Part shown: in pieces, positions 34,309 through 43,568 of the stretch | Position numbering within the stretch: the stretch's first letter is position 1 | Layout of the letters: each line of letters opens with the position of its first letter | Assembly: GCA_025057115.1 (NCBI GenBank) | Contig: JANWWZ010000006.1 | Span: forward strand, 1-64,000 | Source of the DNA: Bernardetiaceae bacterium | GTDB lineage: Bacteria > Bacteroidota > Bacteroidia > Cytophagales > Thermoflexibacteraceae | DNA length: 64,000 nucleotides | Reading direction: 5' to 3' | Made by a program: the position numbers and the translations under genes | The notes under the pieces: model-generated | The model's input: only the letters and a program-made list of their open reading frames with translations | Database searches by the model: none | What the model was told of the DNA's origin: nothing

Positions 34309-36051
34309 ATGAATATGAAAACAATTTTTGCAAAAAACTATTGGATCCTATTTTCTTGTGTAATAGTTTTTCAAACTTACGGGCAAAACGGTGGTTCAGA
34401 AAAAGGTTTTTACGTAGATGAGGAGGGAAAATACTACCATCGGTTGAATTTACCGGTTTACATCCGCATTGCCAGCTCCCCTGATGATCCAGGGGTGTTG
34501 CTCTCTGGTAAAAAAACTACTGAAAACCAAGTTCAAACCATTCCCATTCAGCTCGATGGGCATGGCATTCACTACCTTCGGCACGTTGATGCCGTCGACC
34601 CGCAAAATACATTTTTCTACATCATCCACGCCGATGGCAAAGCTCCACAAACTAAATCGGTTTACATCACTCCCAACCGCTTCTTCGATGGCAAAACCTT
34701 CTTCTATGGCAAGGAACTCACTATAGAACTCCAAAGCAGCGATGATATGGCAGGAGTAGAAAAGGTGTTTATTGCACGCGATGGGGGGCAAGATAGCCTC
34801 TATAATGCTCCTTTAGCCATCCATGAAGAAGGAGAACGACAAATTAGCTACTACGCCATCGACCGAGTGGGCAACCGCTCAGCAGTAACTACCGAAAAAT
34901 TCGTAGTGGATTTGACTCCACCTCAAACGCGTCTGCAGGTTACTGGCATTTCTGATAGTAAAGTAATTTCTACTTCTACTCGGTTTTATTTTTTCATGGA
35001 GGATAACATTGTAGGGGTAGCCAAAACTTTTTACAAAATAGACGAAGGAACGTGGATGGTATATACTCCTGGTCAAATACTGCCTACCGAAAAACTCGCC
35101 GAAGGAGAGCACACCATCTACTTTTATTCAGTGGATAAGGTCAACAATCGCGAGGAAGAGCAGAGCTTTAGCTTCTTTATGGACCGCACAGCACCTATTA
35201 TGTCCGCCGATATTTTAGGAGACAAATTTATCATAGGTAATCAAGTGTATTTTTCTGGAAGAACCAAGCTCAAGCTCACTGCCTTGGACAATAAAGCAGG
35301 CATTAAAGGCGTATTTTACTCCATCGATGATGGACCAGTGCAAAAATATGAAGAGCCATTTTACATGCCTGAAAAACCTGGACTGCATATTGTCCGCTAC
35401 TTTGCTGAAGACAACATCGGAAACTCGGGCGTTTATTTAACCGACACCAAAACCAAACCCTTTGAAGAGGTGCGGCAAAACATTAGTGCTGTTTACGTAG
35501 ATCTCACCGGTCCCGTGATTAAAAGCCGTTACGTGGGCAAAACTTTTCAACGTGCCCGTCAAACCTTTACCGGACAGCAAACTAGCATAGAAATCACTGC
35601 TGTGGACGTGGAATCAGGCTTGCAACGGATTAACTATCGCTTTGAAGACCAAACAGAAGAACAACCCTATAACGGATTGATCTCTTTAGCTGACCGCATA
35701 GGCAAACAGCGCCTCGAACTGATTGCATACGACAACGTAAACAACCGCAATGCTGTTTTTATCGAGTTTTGGGTAGATGGCAATCGCCCACAACTTAGCC
35801 ATCGCTTCAGCGTAGCTCCTGTAGGAGAAAATACTTATCCCACTTATGCCAAACTTTTTTTAACGGTTCAGGATGAGGATACTTCACCGCAAAATATTTT
35901 CTACTCTATCAACGGGGCTCCTTTGGTGCCTTATCAGGCTCCTATTAGCGGGTTTAAGAAAAACACTAGTTATGAAATAAAAGTATTTGTAGAAGATGCA
36001 GTGGGAAACCGCTCTGAAGAGGTAATCACCTTCCAAACAGCTGATTTCTAA
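34309..36051 (+). CDS. Secreted protein with Ig-like/OmpL47-type beta-sandwich repeats
   Basis: 580 aa from the ATG at 34309 (a further ATG at 34315 is equally possible). Signal peptide to ~residue 25 (ILFSCVIVFQTYGQ). At least five repeats follow a pattern of a short D.SG...YSID.G....Y..P.....G.H.I.Y.A.D..GN type, e.g. GVFYSIDDGPVQKYEEPFYM, GLHIVRYFAEDNIGN and FYSINGAPLVPYQAPISGF. Such repeats occur in bacterial surface proteins and in chitobiase-like C-terminal domains. No sorting domain is evident. It ends 5 bases before the TPR-phosphatase gene, so they share an operon and perhaps a signalling path. Confidence 0.75.
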   Translation: MNMKTIFAKNYWILFSCVIVFQTYGQNGGSEKGFYVDEEGKYYHRLNLPVYIRIASSPDDPGVLLSGKKTTENQVQTIPIQLDGHGIHYLRHVDAVDPQNTFFYIIHADGKAPQTKSVYITPNRFFDGKTFFYGKELTIELQSSDDMAGVEKVFIARDGGQDSLYNAPLAIHEEGERQISYYAIDRVGNRSAVTTEKFVVDLTPPQTRLQVTGISDSKVISTSTRFYFFMEDNIVGVAKTFYKIDEGTWMVYTPGQILPTEKLAEGEHTIYFYSVDKVNNREEEQSFSFFMDRTAPIMSADILGDKFIIGNQVYFSGRTKLKLTALDNKAGIKGVFYSIDDGPVQKYEEPFYMPEKPGLHIVRYFAEDNIGNSGVYLTDTKTKPFEEVRQNISAVYVDLTGPVIKSRYVGKTFQRARQTFTGQQTSIEITAVDVESGLQRINYRFEDQTEEQPYNGLISLADRIGKQRLELIAYDNVNNRNAVFIEFWVDGNRPQLSHRFSVAPVGENTYPTYAKLFLTVQDEDTSPQNIFYSINGAPLVPYQAPISGFKKNTSYEIKVFVEDAVGNRSEEVITFQTADF

Positions 36052-36056
36052 TTGCC

Positions 36057-37985
36057 ATGAAACGCGCCTTGGTTATATGGGTATGGTTGAATATGAGTTT
36101 TTTGTCGCTTTACGGACAACAGGGCTACCTCACTGCCCGCGATTCAGGAAAAATTTTCTCTTACTTGCAAGAAGCAAGCCAAAGAAAGACTATCAAAGAT
36201 TGGCGTGGGGCTAGCGACCTAATTAACAAAGCCGCTCTGATATGTTGGGACGCCCGCGAATTTCAAAAAGCCATTGACTTATTCCATCAATCCCTAGTGC
36301 TCAATCGCTTGGTAGACAACCAAAGCGGCATTTTCGGCATTAATAACAATTTAGCTTTTTTACACGCCGATCTACAGCAATACGACTCTTCAGTGTATTA
36401 CTTTACCAAAGTATTAGAAGGGCGTCGGCAGCAGGGAGCTAGTGAATCCGTCATCTCCGCTCTTATTAATATTTCAGTGGTGTACAACAAGTTAAAACGC
36501 CATGCAGAAGCAGTAAAAGCCCTAGAAGAAGCCCTCGAAATTGCCAACAGCCAAAATAACTTAGAGCGCGTGCGCACATGTTATGGACTTCTGGCAGAAA
36601 CATACGAAAAAATGGGGGATATGAAAAAGACCCAAGAGTACTTTGAGCGCTACAAGTCGATGGTAGAAATGCTCAATAAGGCTCAACTTTTTGCCTTGCA
36701 ACAAGAACTAACGAAAGAGCAAGAAACGCGTCGGCGCATAGAAGAGGCGCGTCGGCTTGCTGAGATGGAAGCTCGTTTGCAGGAAGAAGCTCTTAGCCGC
36801 GCTGCACGACGCCTCACTATACAAGACTCTGCCATCGCCGTGCTCAATGAGCGCTATACTAAAAATCAAATGGCGCTGGAAATCATGCGTCAAGATAGCC
36901 TCATTAAATCGCTTGAAATTAAACAACTGCAGTATGAAAAACAGCAGCAACAAATCCGCTTTTACTTTTGGCTGGCAATAGGCATGGCTGCTTTAGTGAT
37001 AGCCTTGGTAGTCATTGCTTTCTTGTACCGAATTGAAAAAAACAAAGAACGCGAGAACCGCCTCTTGCAAGCTAAAAACCAAGAGTTAGCCGCCTTAGGA
37101 CAACAACTCCGCCAGCGCAGCATAGAGCTAGCCGCTGCCAACCAAGAACTTACAGCCGCTTTGGAGCAAGTAAATTTGCAAAAAGAAATCATAGAAAAGA
37201 AAAACCAAGCCATTGCAGAAAGCATTCAATATGCTGCTAGTATTCAGCAAGCAGCGCTTTTATTTACTCCCCAAGTCAGGCAAGCACTTCCGCCGCACTT
37301 TGTTTTTTACCAGCCCAGAGACGTAGTAGGCGGTGATTTTTACTGGTTTACCACTCTTGAAAAAGAAAATCAACAGTTGTGTGTTATTGTAGCTGCAGAC
37401 TGCACAGGACATGGCATTCCTGGGGCGTTTATGAGCATGTTAGGAGGAGCACTCTTGCATCAAATCATCAACCAGCAGGGTATCACTAGCCCAGCTTCTA
37501 TTCTGCAAAAAATGCACGATGGACTCAATCAAACCCTTAATCAGCAACAGTCAGGCAATCAAGATGGCATGGATATAGGAGTTTGCGTACTTTACAAACA
37601 CAATGGAAAATACCACTATTTGGAGTATGCAGGGGCAAAGATGACTTTGTTTTATATCCCTCATGGAGAGGTACTACAAACTTGCAAGGGAGACCGCTGG
37701 CCCATAGGAGGCTACGACCCTAAAATAAAACACAACTTTAGTCACTTTTCTCTTCCCATAGAAACGCCTATTTCTTTCTACCTTTCCTCTGATGGCTTTG
37801 CCGACCAGTTTGGAGGGTTTGCAGAGCGAAAATTTTCTACAGCTAATTTTAAAGCCTTACTGCAACAAGCCCATGTGTTGCCTATAGATCAGCAGGAAGA
37901 GTTTTTAAGAGAGCAGTTTAATCAGTGGAAGGGAAAATTTCCGCAGGTAGATGACGTGATGGTAGTGGGATTTGTTTGCTCTTAG
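36057..37985 (+). CDS. TPR sensor - SpoIIE-type serine phosphatase
   Basis: 642 aa. Signal peptide 1-21 ending YGQ, then a periplasmic TPR array ~25-205, a charged helix rich in RRRIEEARRLAEMEARLQEE (~225-290), and a membrane segment at 301-325 (WLAIGMAALVIALVVIAFLY). A coiled coil spans ~335-395. The PP2C/SpoIIE domain (400-640) has RDVVGGDFYWF, AADCTGHGIPGAFMSM and SSDGFADQFGG as metal-binding Asp motifs. The sensor half is almost the same as that of the convergent histidine kinase at 38044. Expected role: dephosphorylate a STAS-type partner in response to an envelope signal. Confidence 0.9.
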   Translation: MKRALVIWVWLNMSFLSLYGQQGYLTARDSGKIFSYLQEASQRKTIKDWRGASDLINKAALICWDAREFQKAIDLFHQSLVLNRLVDNQSGIFGINNNLAFLHADLQQYDSSVYYFTKVLEGRRQQGASESVISALINISVVYNKLKRHAEAVKALEEALEIANSQNNLERVRTCYGLLAETYEKMGDMKKTQEYFERYKSMVEMLNKAQLFALQQELTKEQETRRRIEEARRLAEMEARLQEEALSRAARRLTIQDSAIAVLNERYTKNQMALEIMRQDSLIKSLEIKQLQYEKQQQQIRFYFWLAIGMAALVIALVVIAFLYRIEKNKERENRLLQAKNQELAALGQQLRQRSIELAAANQELTAALEQVNLQKEIIEKKNQAIAESIQYAASIQQAALLFTPQVRQALPPHFVFYQPRDVVGGDFYWFTTLEKENQQLCVIVAADCTGHGIPGAFMSMLGGALLHQIINQQGITSPASILQKMHDGLNQTLNQQQSGNQDGMDIGVCVLYKHNGKYHYLEYAGAKMTLFYIPHGEVLQTCKGDRWPIGGYDPKIKHNFSHFSLPIETPISFYLSSDGFADQFGGFAERKFSTANFKALLQQAHVLPIDQQEEFLREQFNQWKGKFPQVDDVMVVGFVCS

Positions 37986-37986
37986 T

Positions 37987-38007
37987 TTCAAGGCTACTTG
38001 CCTTGAA
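37987..38007 (+). terminator. Short hairpin between the two convergent sensor genes
   Basis: 7-bp arms TTCAAGG/CCTTGAA with GC pairing continuing into the loop, followed by GGTTTCTTTT. It lies directly after the phosphatase stop. A modest terminator. Confidence 0.45.
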
Positions 38008-38043
38008 GGTTTCTTTTCCGTTGAAAGAATCCCTCATCAGAAT

Positions 38044-39816
38044 TTAGCGAAACATTTGAGTGCAAGGAGTTTCTGCCAAAGGCATGTGTATATACCAGGT
38101 AGTTCCTTCGTTCACTATGCTTTTTATTTTTAGCTGGGCTTTATTGCGCTGACACAAGTTTTTGCACAAAGCAATGCCAATACCCGTTCCCCCCTCGCCA
38201 GCAGTTCCCTTAGTAGAGTAACCTCCTTGCAAAATATGGTCTAATTTCTCTGGAGGAATTCCTATTCCAGTGTCTTGGATTGATACAATGCAACTATTTT
38301 CTTGTATTTGTGCGCTAATGGTTATCTTACCCCCCTCTGGAGTGAATTTAATGGCGTTGTTGATGAGGTTGCGCAGTACGGTTTGCAAAGCCAGGCGATT
38401 GAAGTACACTGCAACACTGTTTTGAATGTAATTTTGCAGGCTGATGTTTTTCTGCTTAGCTGATAGGTGCAGTAAATCAATGGTCTCTTGGACTGTTTGA
38501 AAAAGGCAAACCTTGTCCGTTTGCATTTCTTGTTCTGTTTTGCCCCAAAGTAATAAATTGTCCAGTGTTACCATTAACTGAGTGACATTACTGTGCAGAG
38601 TGGGCATCAATTGATTAAAATCCTCAAAAGAAATGGCATTCATAAGCAGGAGGTCCAATACGCCGCGCAAGGATACTACTGGAGCCCGCAAATCATGCCC
38701 GATAATGGAAAACAACTGTTTAAGGCGTTGATTCAAAAGACTAAGTTGCTCGGCTTGCTGAGCAATCTCTTCTTTTTGCTGGGCCAGTTGGGTGTTTTTT
38801 AACTGCAACAGGCGAGCTTCACGGACTTTGTTTTCTTTAAGGCGATACAAAAAAGCAATCACCAATATAGCGATGATAAAGGCAGCCGTAACAATAAGCA
38901 AGTAAAAGTAAAAACGGCTTTCGCGATATCTTTTTTCGTACAAGAGTTGGTTGATAGTAAGGACTTTTATAATGCTGTCTTTGCGCAAAATTTCCAATGC
39001 CATTTGGTTTTTGGTATAGCGTTCAGTTAGGAGAGCAATAGCGGAGTCTTGTGCAGTGAGGCGTTGCGCAGCGCGGTTAAGGGCTTCTTCTTGCAACCGC
39101 ACTTCCATTTCAGCAAGGCGGCGTGCTTCTTCTATGCGCCGACGCGTCTCTTGCTCTTTGGTTAGTTCTTGTTGTAAGGCAGAAAGTTGAAACTTATTAA
39201 GGATTTCTACCATTTCCTTGTAACGCTCAAAATACTCTTGCGTTTTTTGTAAGTTACCCATTTGCTCATAAGTTTCTGCTAGCAAGCCGTAGCAAGTGCG
39301 CATGCGTTCTAGGTTGTTTTGGCTACGAGCAATTTCCAAAGCCTCTTCTAAGACTTTGATAGATTCTTCAAAGCGCTTTAGTTTATTGTACACGACCGAG
39401 AGGTTAATAAGAGCGGAAATGATTGGCTCAGTGACCTGCTGCCGACGACGTCCTTCTAGTACTTTGGTAAAATAATACACTGAAGAGTCGTATTGCTGCA
39501 GATCGGCGTGTAAAAAGGCTAAATTGTTATTAATGCCGTAAATGCCACTTTGGTTGTCTATCAAGCGATTGAGCGCCAGAGATTGATGGAATAAGTCGAT
39601 AGCTTTTTGGAATTCGCGGGCATTCCAGTAAGTCAAGGCAGCTTTGTTAATCACGTCGCTAGCCCCGCGCCAGTCTCTGATTGTTTTTTTTTGGCTAGCT
39701 TCTTGCAAATAGGAAGAAATTTTTACCGAGTCGTTGGCTGTAAGATAATTTTGGGCAAACAATCCTGCTATTGGCAAAAAAAGCAACGCCCATGCAGCAG
39801 GTAAATAACTATACAT
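38044..39816 (-). CDS. TPR sensor - histidine kinase
   Basis: 590 aa from the ATG at 39816. Signal peptide, TPR array and RRRIEEARRLAEMEVRLQEE helix match the phosphatase at 36057 nearly residue for residue through ~residue 290. A membrane segment follows (YFYLLIVTAAFIIAILVIAF), then a coiled coil. The kinase half has the H-box SIIGHDLRAPVVSLRG (phospho-His near 372), N-box NLINNAIKFTPEGG, G1 DTGIGIPPEKLD and G2 GEGGTGIGIALCKNLC. No receiver domain and no response regulator are nearby. The kinase and the phosphatase probably read the same kind of signal with different outputs. Confidence 0.9.
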   Translation of the reverse strand: MYSYLPAAWALLFLPIAGLFAQNYLTANDSVKISSYLQEASQKKTIRDWRGASDVINKAALTYWNAREFQKAIDLFHQSLALNRLIDNQSGIYGINNNLAFLHADLQQYDSSVYYFTKVLEGRRRQQVTEPIISALINLSVVYNKLKRFEESIKVLEEALEIARSQNNLERMRTCYGLLAETYEQMGNLQKTQEYFERYKEMVEILNKFQLSALQQELTKEQETRRRIEEARRLAEMEVRLQEEALNRAAQRLTAQDSAIALLTERYTKNQMALEILRKDSIIKVLTINQLLYEKRYRESRFYFYLLIVTAAFIIAILVIAFLYRLKENKVREARLLQLKNTQLAQQKEEIAQQAEQLSLLNQRLKQLFSIIGHDLRAPVVSLRGVLDLLLMNAISFEDFNQLMPTLHSNVTQLMVTLDNLLLWGKTEQEMQTDKVCLFQTVQETIDLLHLSAKQKNISLQNYIQNSVAVYFNRLALQTVLRNLINNAIKFTPEGGKITISAQIQENSCIVSIQDTGIGIPPEKLDHILQGGYSTKGTAGEGGTGIGIALCKNLCQRNKAQLKIKSIVNEGTTWYIHMPLAETPCTQMFR

Positions 39817-39963
39817 GTAAGTAAGATGCGGTATTACGCACAAAAATAGAAGAAGCTCTGCAATTTTTTCTCAAGTAGTAAACCTCGGCAGGGCATTGAG
39901 CTAGACGACCAATTTTTCAACCATAAAGGTACACCATTGCCCTGCTTGTGCGAGGGTCTTACA

Positions 39964-40383
39964 TCAGCCTACTTTTTTGAGCCACCGTTGGGCTTGTTCT
40001 ACACTTTTAAAGTACTTTACTTGTACTACTTTGGCACTCTCGGTTATTTGCTCTACAGCAAGCCTGCCATACAAATCTTCAGAAAGAACGATGGCGTTAT
40101 AACGCAGCCCGCTTTCTATGGCGCGAGGAGCCCAGTTCTGATTCGTCCAGTCCTGATCTTCTGGAAAAATGACTTCACTTTGCTGCGTATTGCCCAGCAT
40201 TTTGCTAGTCTTATGGGCTTTCAGCAACTTAATTGCATGGTTCATGATTAGGCGGTACAAGGCACTGGGACAGTAACCAATAAGCTGTACCACTACTGCA
40301 TCGGTAGTTGCATCATAGTACACCCTTCCGTTGGGATAAACCCCAAAGTCGTTTCCTTCTAATTCATCCTCTTGTGATGACAT
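39964..40383 (-). CDS. STAS/SpoIIAA-like hypothetical protein
   Basis: 139 aa, soluble. The alternating pattern YYDATTDAVVVQLIGYCPS, then a helix with LIMNHAIKLLKAHKTSKML, then SEVIFPEDQDWTNQNWAPR and NAIVLSEDLYGRL is that of the STAS-like (SpoIIAA-type) proteins seen in Cytophagales. The canonical phospho-acceptor Ser/Thr site cannot be pinned by eye. It lies upstream of the kinase gene on the same strand (147-base gap) and near the SpoIIE phosphatase, making it a candidate partner of that pathway. Confidence 0.6.
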   Translation of the reverse strand: MSSQEDELEGNDFGVYPNGRVYYDATTDAVVVQLIGYCPSALYRLIMNHAIKLLKAHKTSKMLGNTQQSEVIFPEDQDWTNQNWAPRAIESGLRYNAIVLSEDLYGRLAVEQITESAKVVQVKYFKSVEQAQRWLKKVG

Positions 40384-40443
40384 AATGGAATGTTGTGTTA
40401 GCCAGTTTACATTTTAGCAATAAATTTACAAAAAGGCAAATTT

Positions 40444-41238
40444 TCATTCGCCTTTTTGAAGCATAGCGATTTCGTTTAAGTCCTTTGGAGGGTTGAGCCA
40501 CAGGGTGGCTTGGTTGCGAATGTATGAACGAATAGGATCGGGAATTTTTTCAAAGTCGTCCAAGCGATAGCACACCAGTTGAATAATGCCCTTTTTTCCC
40601 TGTCCAAAGAAGGAAGGCAAATCGCCGTAGCGCACCCAGCTAAGTTGATAGCGATGTTCGAGCTTGGATTTTTTGGGGAAATAGTAAAAGTCGTAGTTTT
40701 CGTAGGCTTCGTATTTTCCGCGCGGTGTTTCCCAGTCCAGAAATACAGGTGAAGTAAACACGTAACTATTTCCCATCTTTCGAGCAATGGTTTTGTAGCC
40801 TGGTCCCATCTTAGTAATGCGCTGTCCACTGCCTTGCTCCACATAAGTAGCCAATCGATCACCGTGCAGCACGTAGGTAATTTTCTGATAGGGATACTCT
40901 ATGTGGCTGACTTTCTGACCGTTGTACTCTTTTAACACCTGATTAGTTTGCGCATCAGTGTAGAGAAAAATTTTGCGATTGAGCTGAATAACACTGTCTT
41001 TGGCAACTCGGATGACAGTGGCGGCATCAATGCCCTGCATGCGACTGAGCAATTTGCCATCGGGATAGGAATATACCTCGCCGTAGCAGTACCAATACAC
41101 GGGCTTTTTGCCGTCGCCTACGCGCATTTCTACAAACTTGTCAAAAAGTTCCTGATTAAAGGAAAGATTTTGACCAACTGCTGATAAATGAATTGATAGC
41201 AGTGAAATCATCCATAAAGCTGATTGCATTTTTTTCAT
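40444..41238 (-). CDS. Hypothetical secreted protein
   Basis: 264 aa with a signal peptide at 1-22 (MQSALWMISLLSIHLSAVGQ). The mature part is a beta-rich soluble domain (KPVYWYCYGEVYSYPDGKLL, KITYVLHGDRLATYVEQGSG) ending with a helical segment. No cysteine framework, lipobox or sorting domain. The family is not recognised. It sits 45 bases downstream of the amine oxidase gene, likely in one transcript. Confidence 0.65.
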   Translation of the reverse strand: MKKMQSALWMISLLSIHLSAVGQNLSFNQELFDKFVEMRVGDGKKPVYWYCYGEVYSYPDGKLLSRMQGIDAATVIRVAKDSVIQLNRKIFLYTDAQTNQVLKEYNGQKVSHIEYPYQKITYVLHGDRLATYVEQGSGQRITKMGPGYKTIARKMGNSYVFTSPVFLDWETPRGKYEAYENYDFYYFPKKSKLEHRYQLSWVRYGDLPSFFGQGKKGIIQLVCYRLDDFEKIPDPIRSYIRNQATLWLNPPKDLNEIAMLQKGE

Positions 41239-41283
41239 GGCAGTACAATTTTTAGTTTTATGTTAAATGATATTGGAAAAATT

Positions 41284-42738
41284 TCAAGTGCTCAGGAGTT
41301 GTTCTACTTCGCCTACGGCGCGCTCAGCTGAAATAGCAGCGCCTTCCATACCTGTATGGGTAAAGCAAGTGTGTTCTCCCGCAAAGCACACATTTCCTGC
41401 TGGGCGGGCAAAATGCGGCACCCAGCGATTAATTTGACCAGGAGCATATTGGTGATAGGCTCCTCCTTGAAATGGATTTGCGCTCCACGAGTTGATGTAT
41501 ATGATCTCGAAAGCTCCTCTACTGGCAGGACGCATCTTTTCCATTTGTTCAGTAACGAAATTAATAGCTTGTTCTTTTGTAAGTTGGTCGAATTGGATTG
41601 CCTCTTTGCCCACCATCCACGCTGTTAGGCGCTCTACTTCTCCTTGTTGGTTGTAAATGGCAAAGATTCTGCCCAAAGGTCCATCGGTCCACATGGCAGC
41701 GGGCAGTTTGTCTTTTTCCCAGTAGGGAATCAGAGGTCGCATGTGAACTTGGGAAATGGGGATATAAGGCATTTGGCTAATGGCTTCTTGCTGAAGTTCC
41801 GTTAGCGGTATTTCCATTTGCAGTTTTCTTAAAGAGGGGAAAGGCAACGTACAAATTACTGCTCGAGCAGTGTACTTGCTTTTATCAGCGCAATGTACCT
41901 CTACGCGATTTTTTTTCTGCACTATCCGCGTTACTACTTTATTGGTTTCGGGAGATTGCTTGAGTTTAGTGGCTATTGCTTGAGGTAATCGACTACTTCC
42001 CCCAGCAATTCGCAAGGTGGTTTTGCTGCCTCCAATTATTCTCAGGCTCAAGCTGCGCAACACGTGGAGGGCAGAGGTTTGCTGGACGCCCAAGATATTG
42101 GCATTTACATCAATGAGCCGAATAGCTTCATCAGAAGCACCGTGAATTTTCAAAAACTCTGCATAAGACACATCCAATTGCCGAAAGCTGCCACCATACC
42201 ATTCGTCTAATTGTTTAAAGGGAATGTTTTTCATGGTATAATGACTTTCTAGCAGGGGCGGCAGGATATTTTTTTCATTTGGGTCCAGTAGATTGGCTTG
42301 GGCATCAGTAGCCCAGTCCTTGGCGTGAAGTAGTTTTCCGCGTACAAACAAAGCAAGTTCTCTGGCTTGAGGAGGTTGCGCCTCAGGGGGAGTAATCGCT
42401 ACTCCTACTTTCTCTGCCAATGCAAGAATGGTTTTGTAGCCATCGCCTACTTCTACGCCACCTATTTCAGGTTTGCCTGGCAAGTGATCCAGCGTAAACA
42501 GTCTTCCTCCGATGCGTTCAGAGGCTTCTAGCACGCGGACAGTATAACCTTTTTCTTGCAGCAGCAAAGCAGCATACAGCCCTGCAATACCGCCCCCTAG
42601 TACAATGACATCGGTACGCGTATCGGCAGCCCAATGTCCAACGAAGTCAGGAGCAAACAACAAAGCAGCCCCTGAGAGCCCTAGCTGGCGGATAAATTCA
42701 CGCCTATTGGGCAGGTTTGTGCCAGTGAGAGTTTTCAT
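41284..42738 (-). CDS. Tat-type flavin amine oxidase / FAD-dependent oxidoreductase
   Basis: 484 aa from the ATG at 42738, which overlaps the end of the upstream gene by 35 bases. A twin-arginine-like signal (NRREFIRQLGLSGAALLF, ~9-26) suggests export after folding. The FAD-binding start is DVIVLGGGIAGLYAALLLQE, then RVLEASERIGGRLF; the C-terminal FAD motif is NVCFAGEHTCFTHTGMEGAA. This is the layout of monoamine-oxidase-type flavoenzymes, which oxidise amines to aldehydes with release of H2O2. The substrate is unknown. Confidence 0.88.
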   Translation of the reverse strand: MKTLTGTNLPNRREFIRQLGLSGAALLFAPDFVGHWAADTRTDVIVLGGGIAGLYAALLLQEKGYTVRVLEASERIGGRLFTLDHLPGKPEIGGVEVGDGYKTILALAEKVGVAITPPEAQPPQARELALFVRGKLLHAKDWATDAQANLLDPNEKNILPPLLESHYTMKNIPFKQLDEWYGGSFRQLDVSYAEFLKIHGASDEAIRLIDVNANILGVQQTSALHVLRSLSLRIIGGSKTTLRIAGGSSRLPQAIATKLKQSPETNKVVTRIVQKKNRVEVHCADKSKYTARAVICTLPFPSLRKLQMEIPLTELQQEAISQMPYIPISQVHMRPLIPYWEKDKLPAAMWTDGPLGRIFAIYNQQGEVERLTAWMVGKEAIQFDQLTKEQAINFVTEQMEKMRPASRGAFEIIYINSWSANPFQGGAYHQYAPGQINRWVPHFARPAGNVCFAGEHTCFTHTGMEGAAISAERAVGEVEQLLST

Positions 42739-43396
42739 TTTCACGAATGATTTCAAATTTTTTTAAATCAGTTTCTACAAGTCGGTTAATAATTTGCTCT
42801 CCTTGAGGGGAGGTAATAATAAACCGCGCCGATGCCTTTACTGGTCCAATGCCTTTGGCAAAGTGATACGTATTGATGCTTTGGGCTTGTCTGCCATCTT
42901 CAAATACCCAATGAGTGCTAAAATCTATGCGCATGCATTGAGGATAAAGCTGGCCGCTTGTAGTGGTTACATCTTCTAGAGCAACCACCTTTTGAGTGAT
43001 GGTGAAAGTGCCTTCCGTAATGCGTCCATCCGTCTCGTATTTCTGAAAAGGTGTAGAAACGTAAATAGAATCGCCGAGCTTGATTCGGTCAGTAAACCAA
43101 TAAAAAGGCTTTTGAAAAACGACTTTTGAACCATCGTTGAAAATTTCGCCGCCATAAAAAATACCTCTTCCCCTGTCGTAGCGAAGTACTTTGGCGGCAT
43201 TGGTGGCGTCGTAATGCAAAATGGCACTTGAGGTTTCACCGCGCTCTATGCGAGAGACGTAATCGGGCTTGCCAGGGGGAGCAGTATAGGTCCAGCGAGC
43301 TCCTATCACCAGGGGGTAATAATCCTTAATCCGAATTCTTTGCGCATGACCCTGCATCATCACAAGCAACAAGCAAACAGCAAGTAAACGAACCAT
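42704..43396 (-). CDS. Hypothetical secreted protein upstream of amine oxidase
   Basis: 230 aa. Signal peptide 1-18 (MVRLLAVCLLLVMMQGHAQ). The mature part is beta-rich: YYPLVIGARWTYTAPPGKPD, YFGG-like GIFYGGEIFNDGSKVVF, and TYHFAKGIGPVKASARFII, a pattern seen in small Bacteroidota periplasmic domains of unknown function. It ends inside the start of the amine oxidase gene, implying translational coupling. It may be an accessory or assembly partner of that enzyme (inference). Confidence 0.7.
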   Translation of the reverse strand: MVRLLAVCLLLVMMQGHAQRIRIKDYYPLVIGARWTYTAPPGKPDYVSRIERGETSSAILHYDATNAAKVLRYDRGRGIFYGGEIFNDGSKVVFQKPFYWFTDRIKLGDSIYVSTPFQKYETDGRITEGTFTITQKVVALEDVTTTSGQLYPQCMRIDFSTHWVFEDGRQAQSINTYHFAKGIGPVKASARFIITSPQGEQIINRLVETDLKKFEIIRENENSHWHKPAQ

Positions 43397-43526
43397 ATCT
43401 TTATATTACCTGCATACGGAAAGTTACAAACTTTTTACCAAAAGTTAATGAAGTTAATTAGTTAAGCAGAGATATTACTTCTGCTTCAGCCTCGGCAGAT
43501 TTTTACCTCGAGTGATAATTGAGCTG

Positions 43527-43558
43527 TTTGTGGAAATGTTATATTAGTGCCAGATTTG
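43527..43558 (+). promoter_or_regulatory. Bacteroidota-type promoter (TTTG-N20-CAGATTTG)
   Basis: TTTG at 43527-43530, a 20-base spacer, then CAGATTTG at 43551-43558 (one mismatch to TAnnTTTG). It lies 10 bases before the ATG of the cNMP/ParA-like gene, giving a near-leaderless transcript. Confidence 0.4.
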
Positions 43559-43568
43559 AATACATCCC

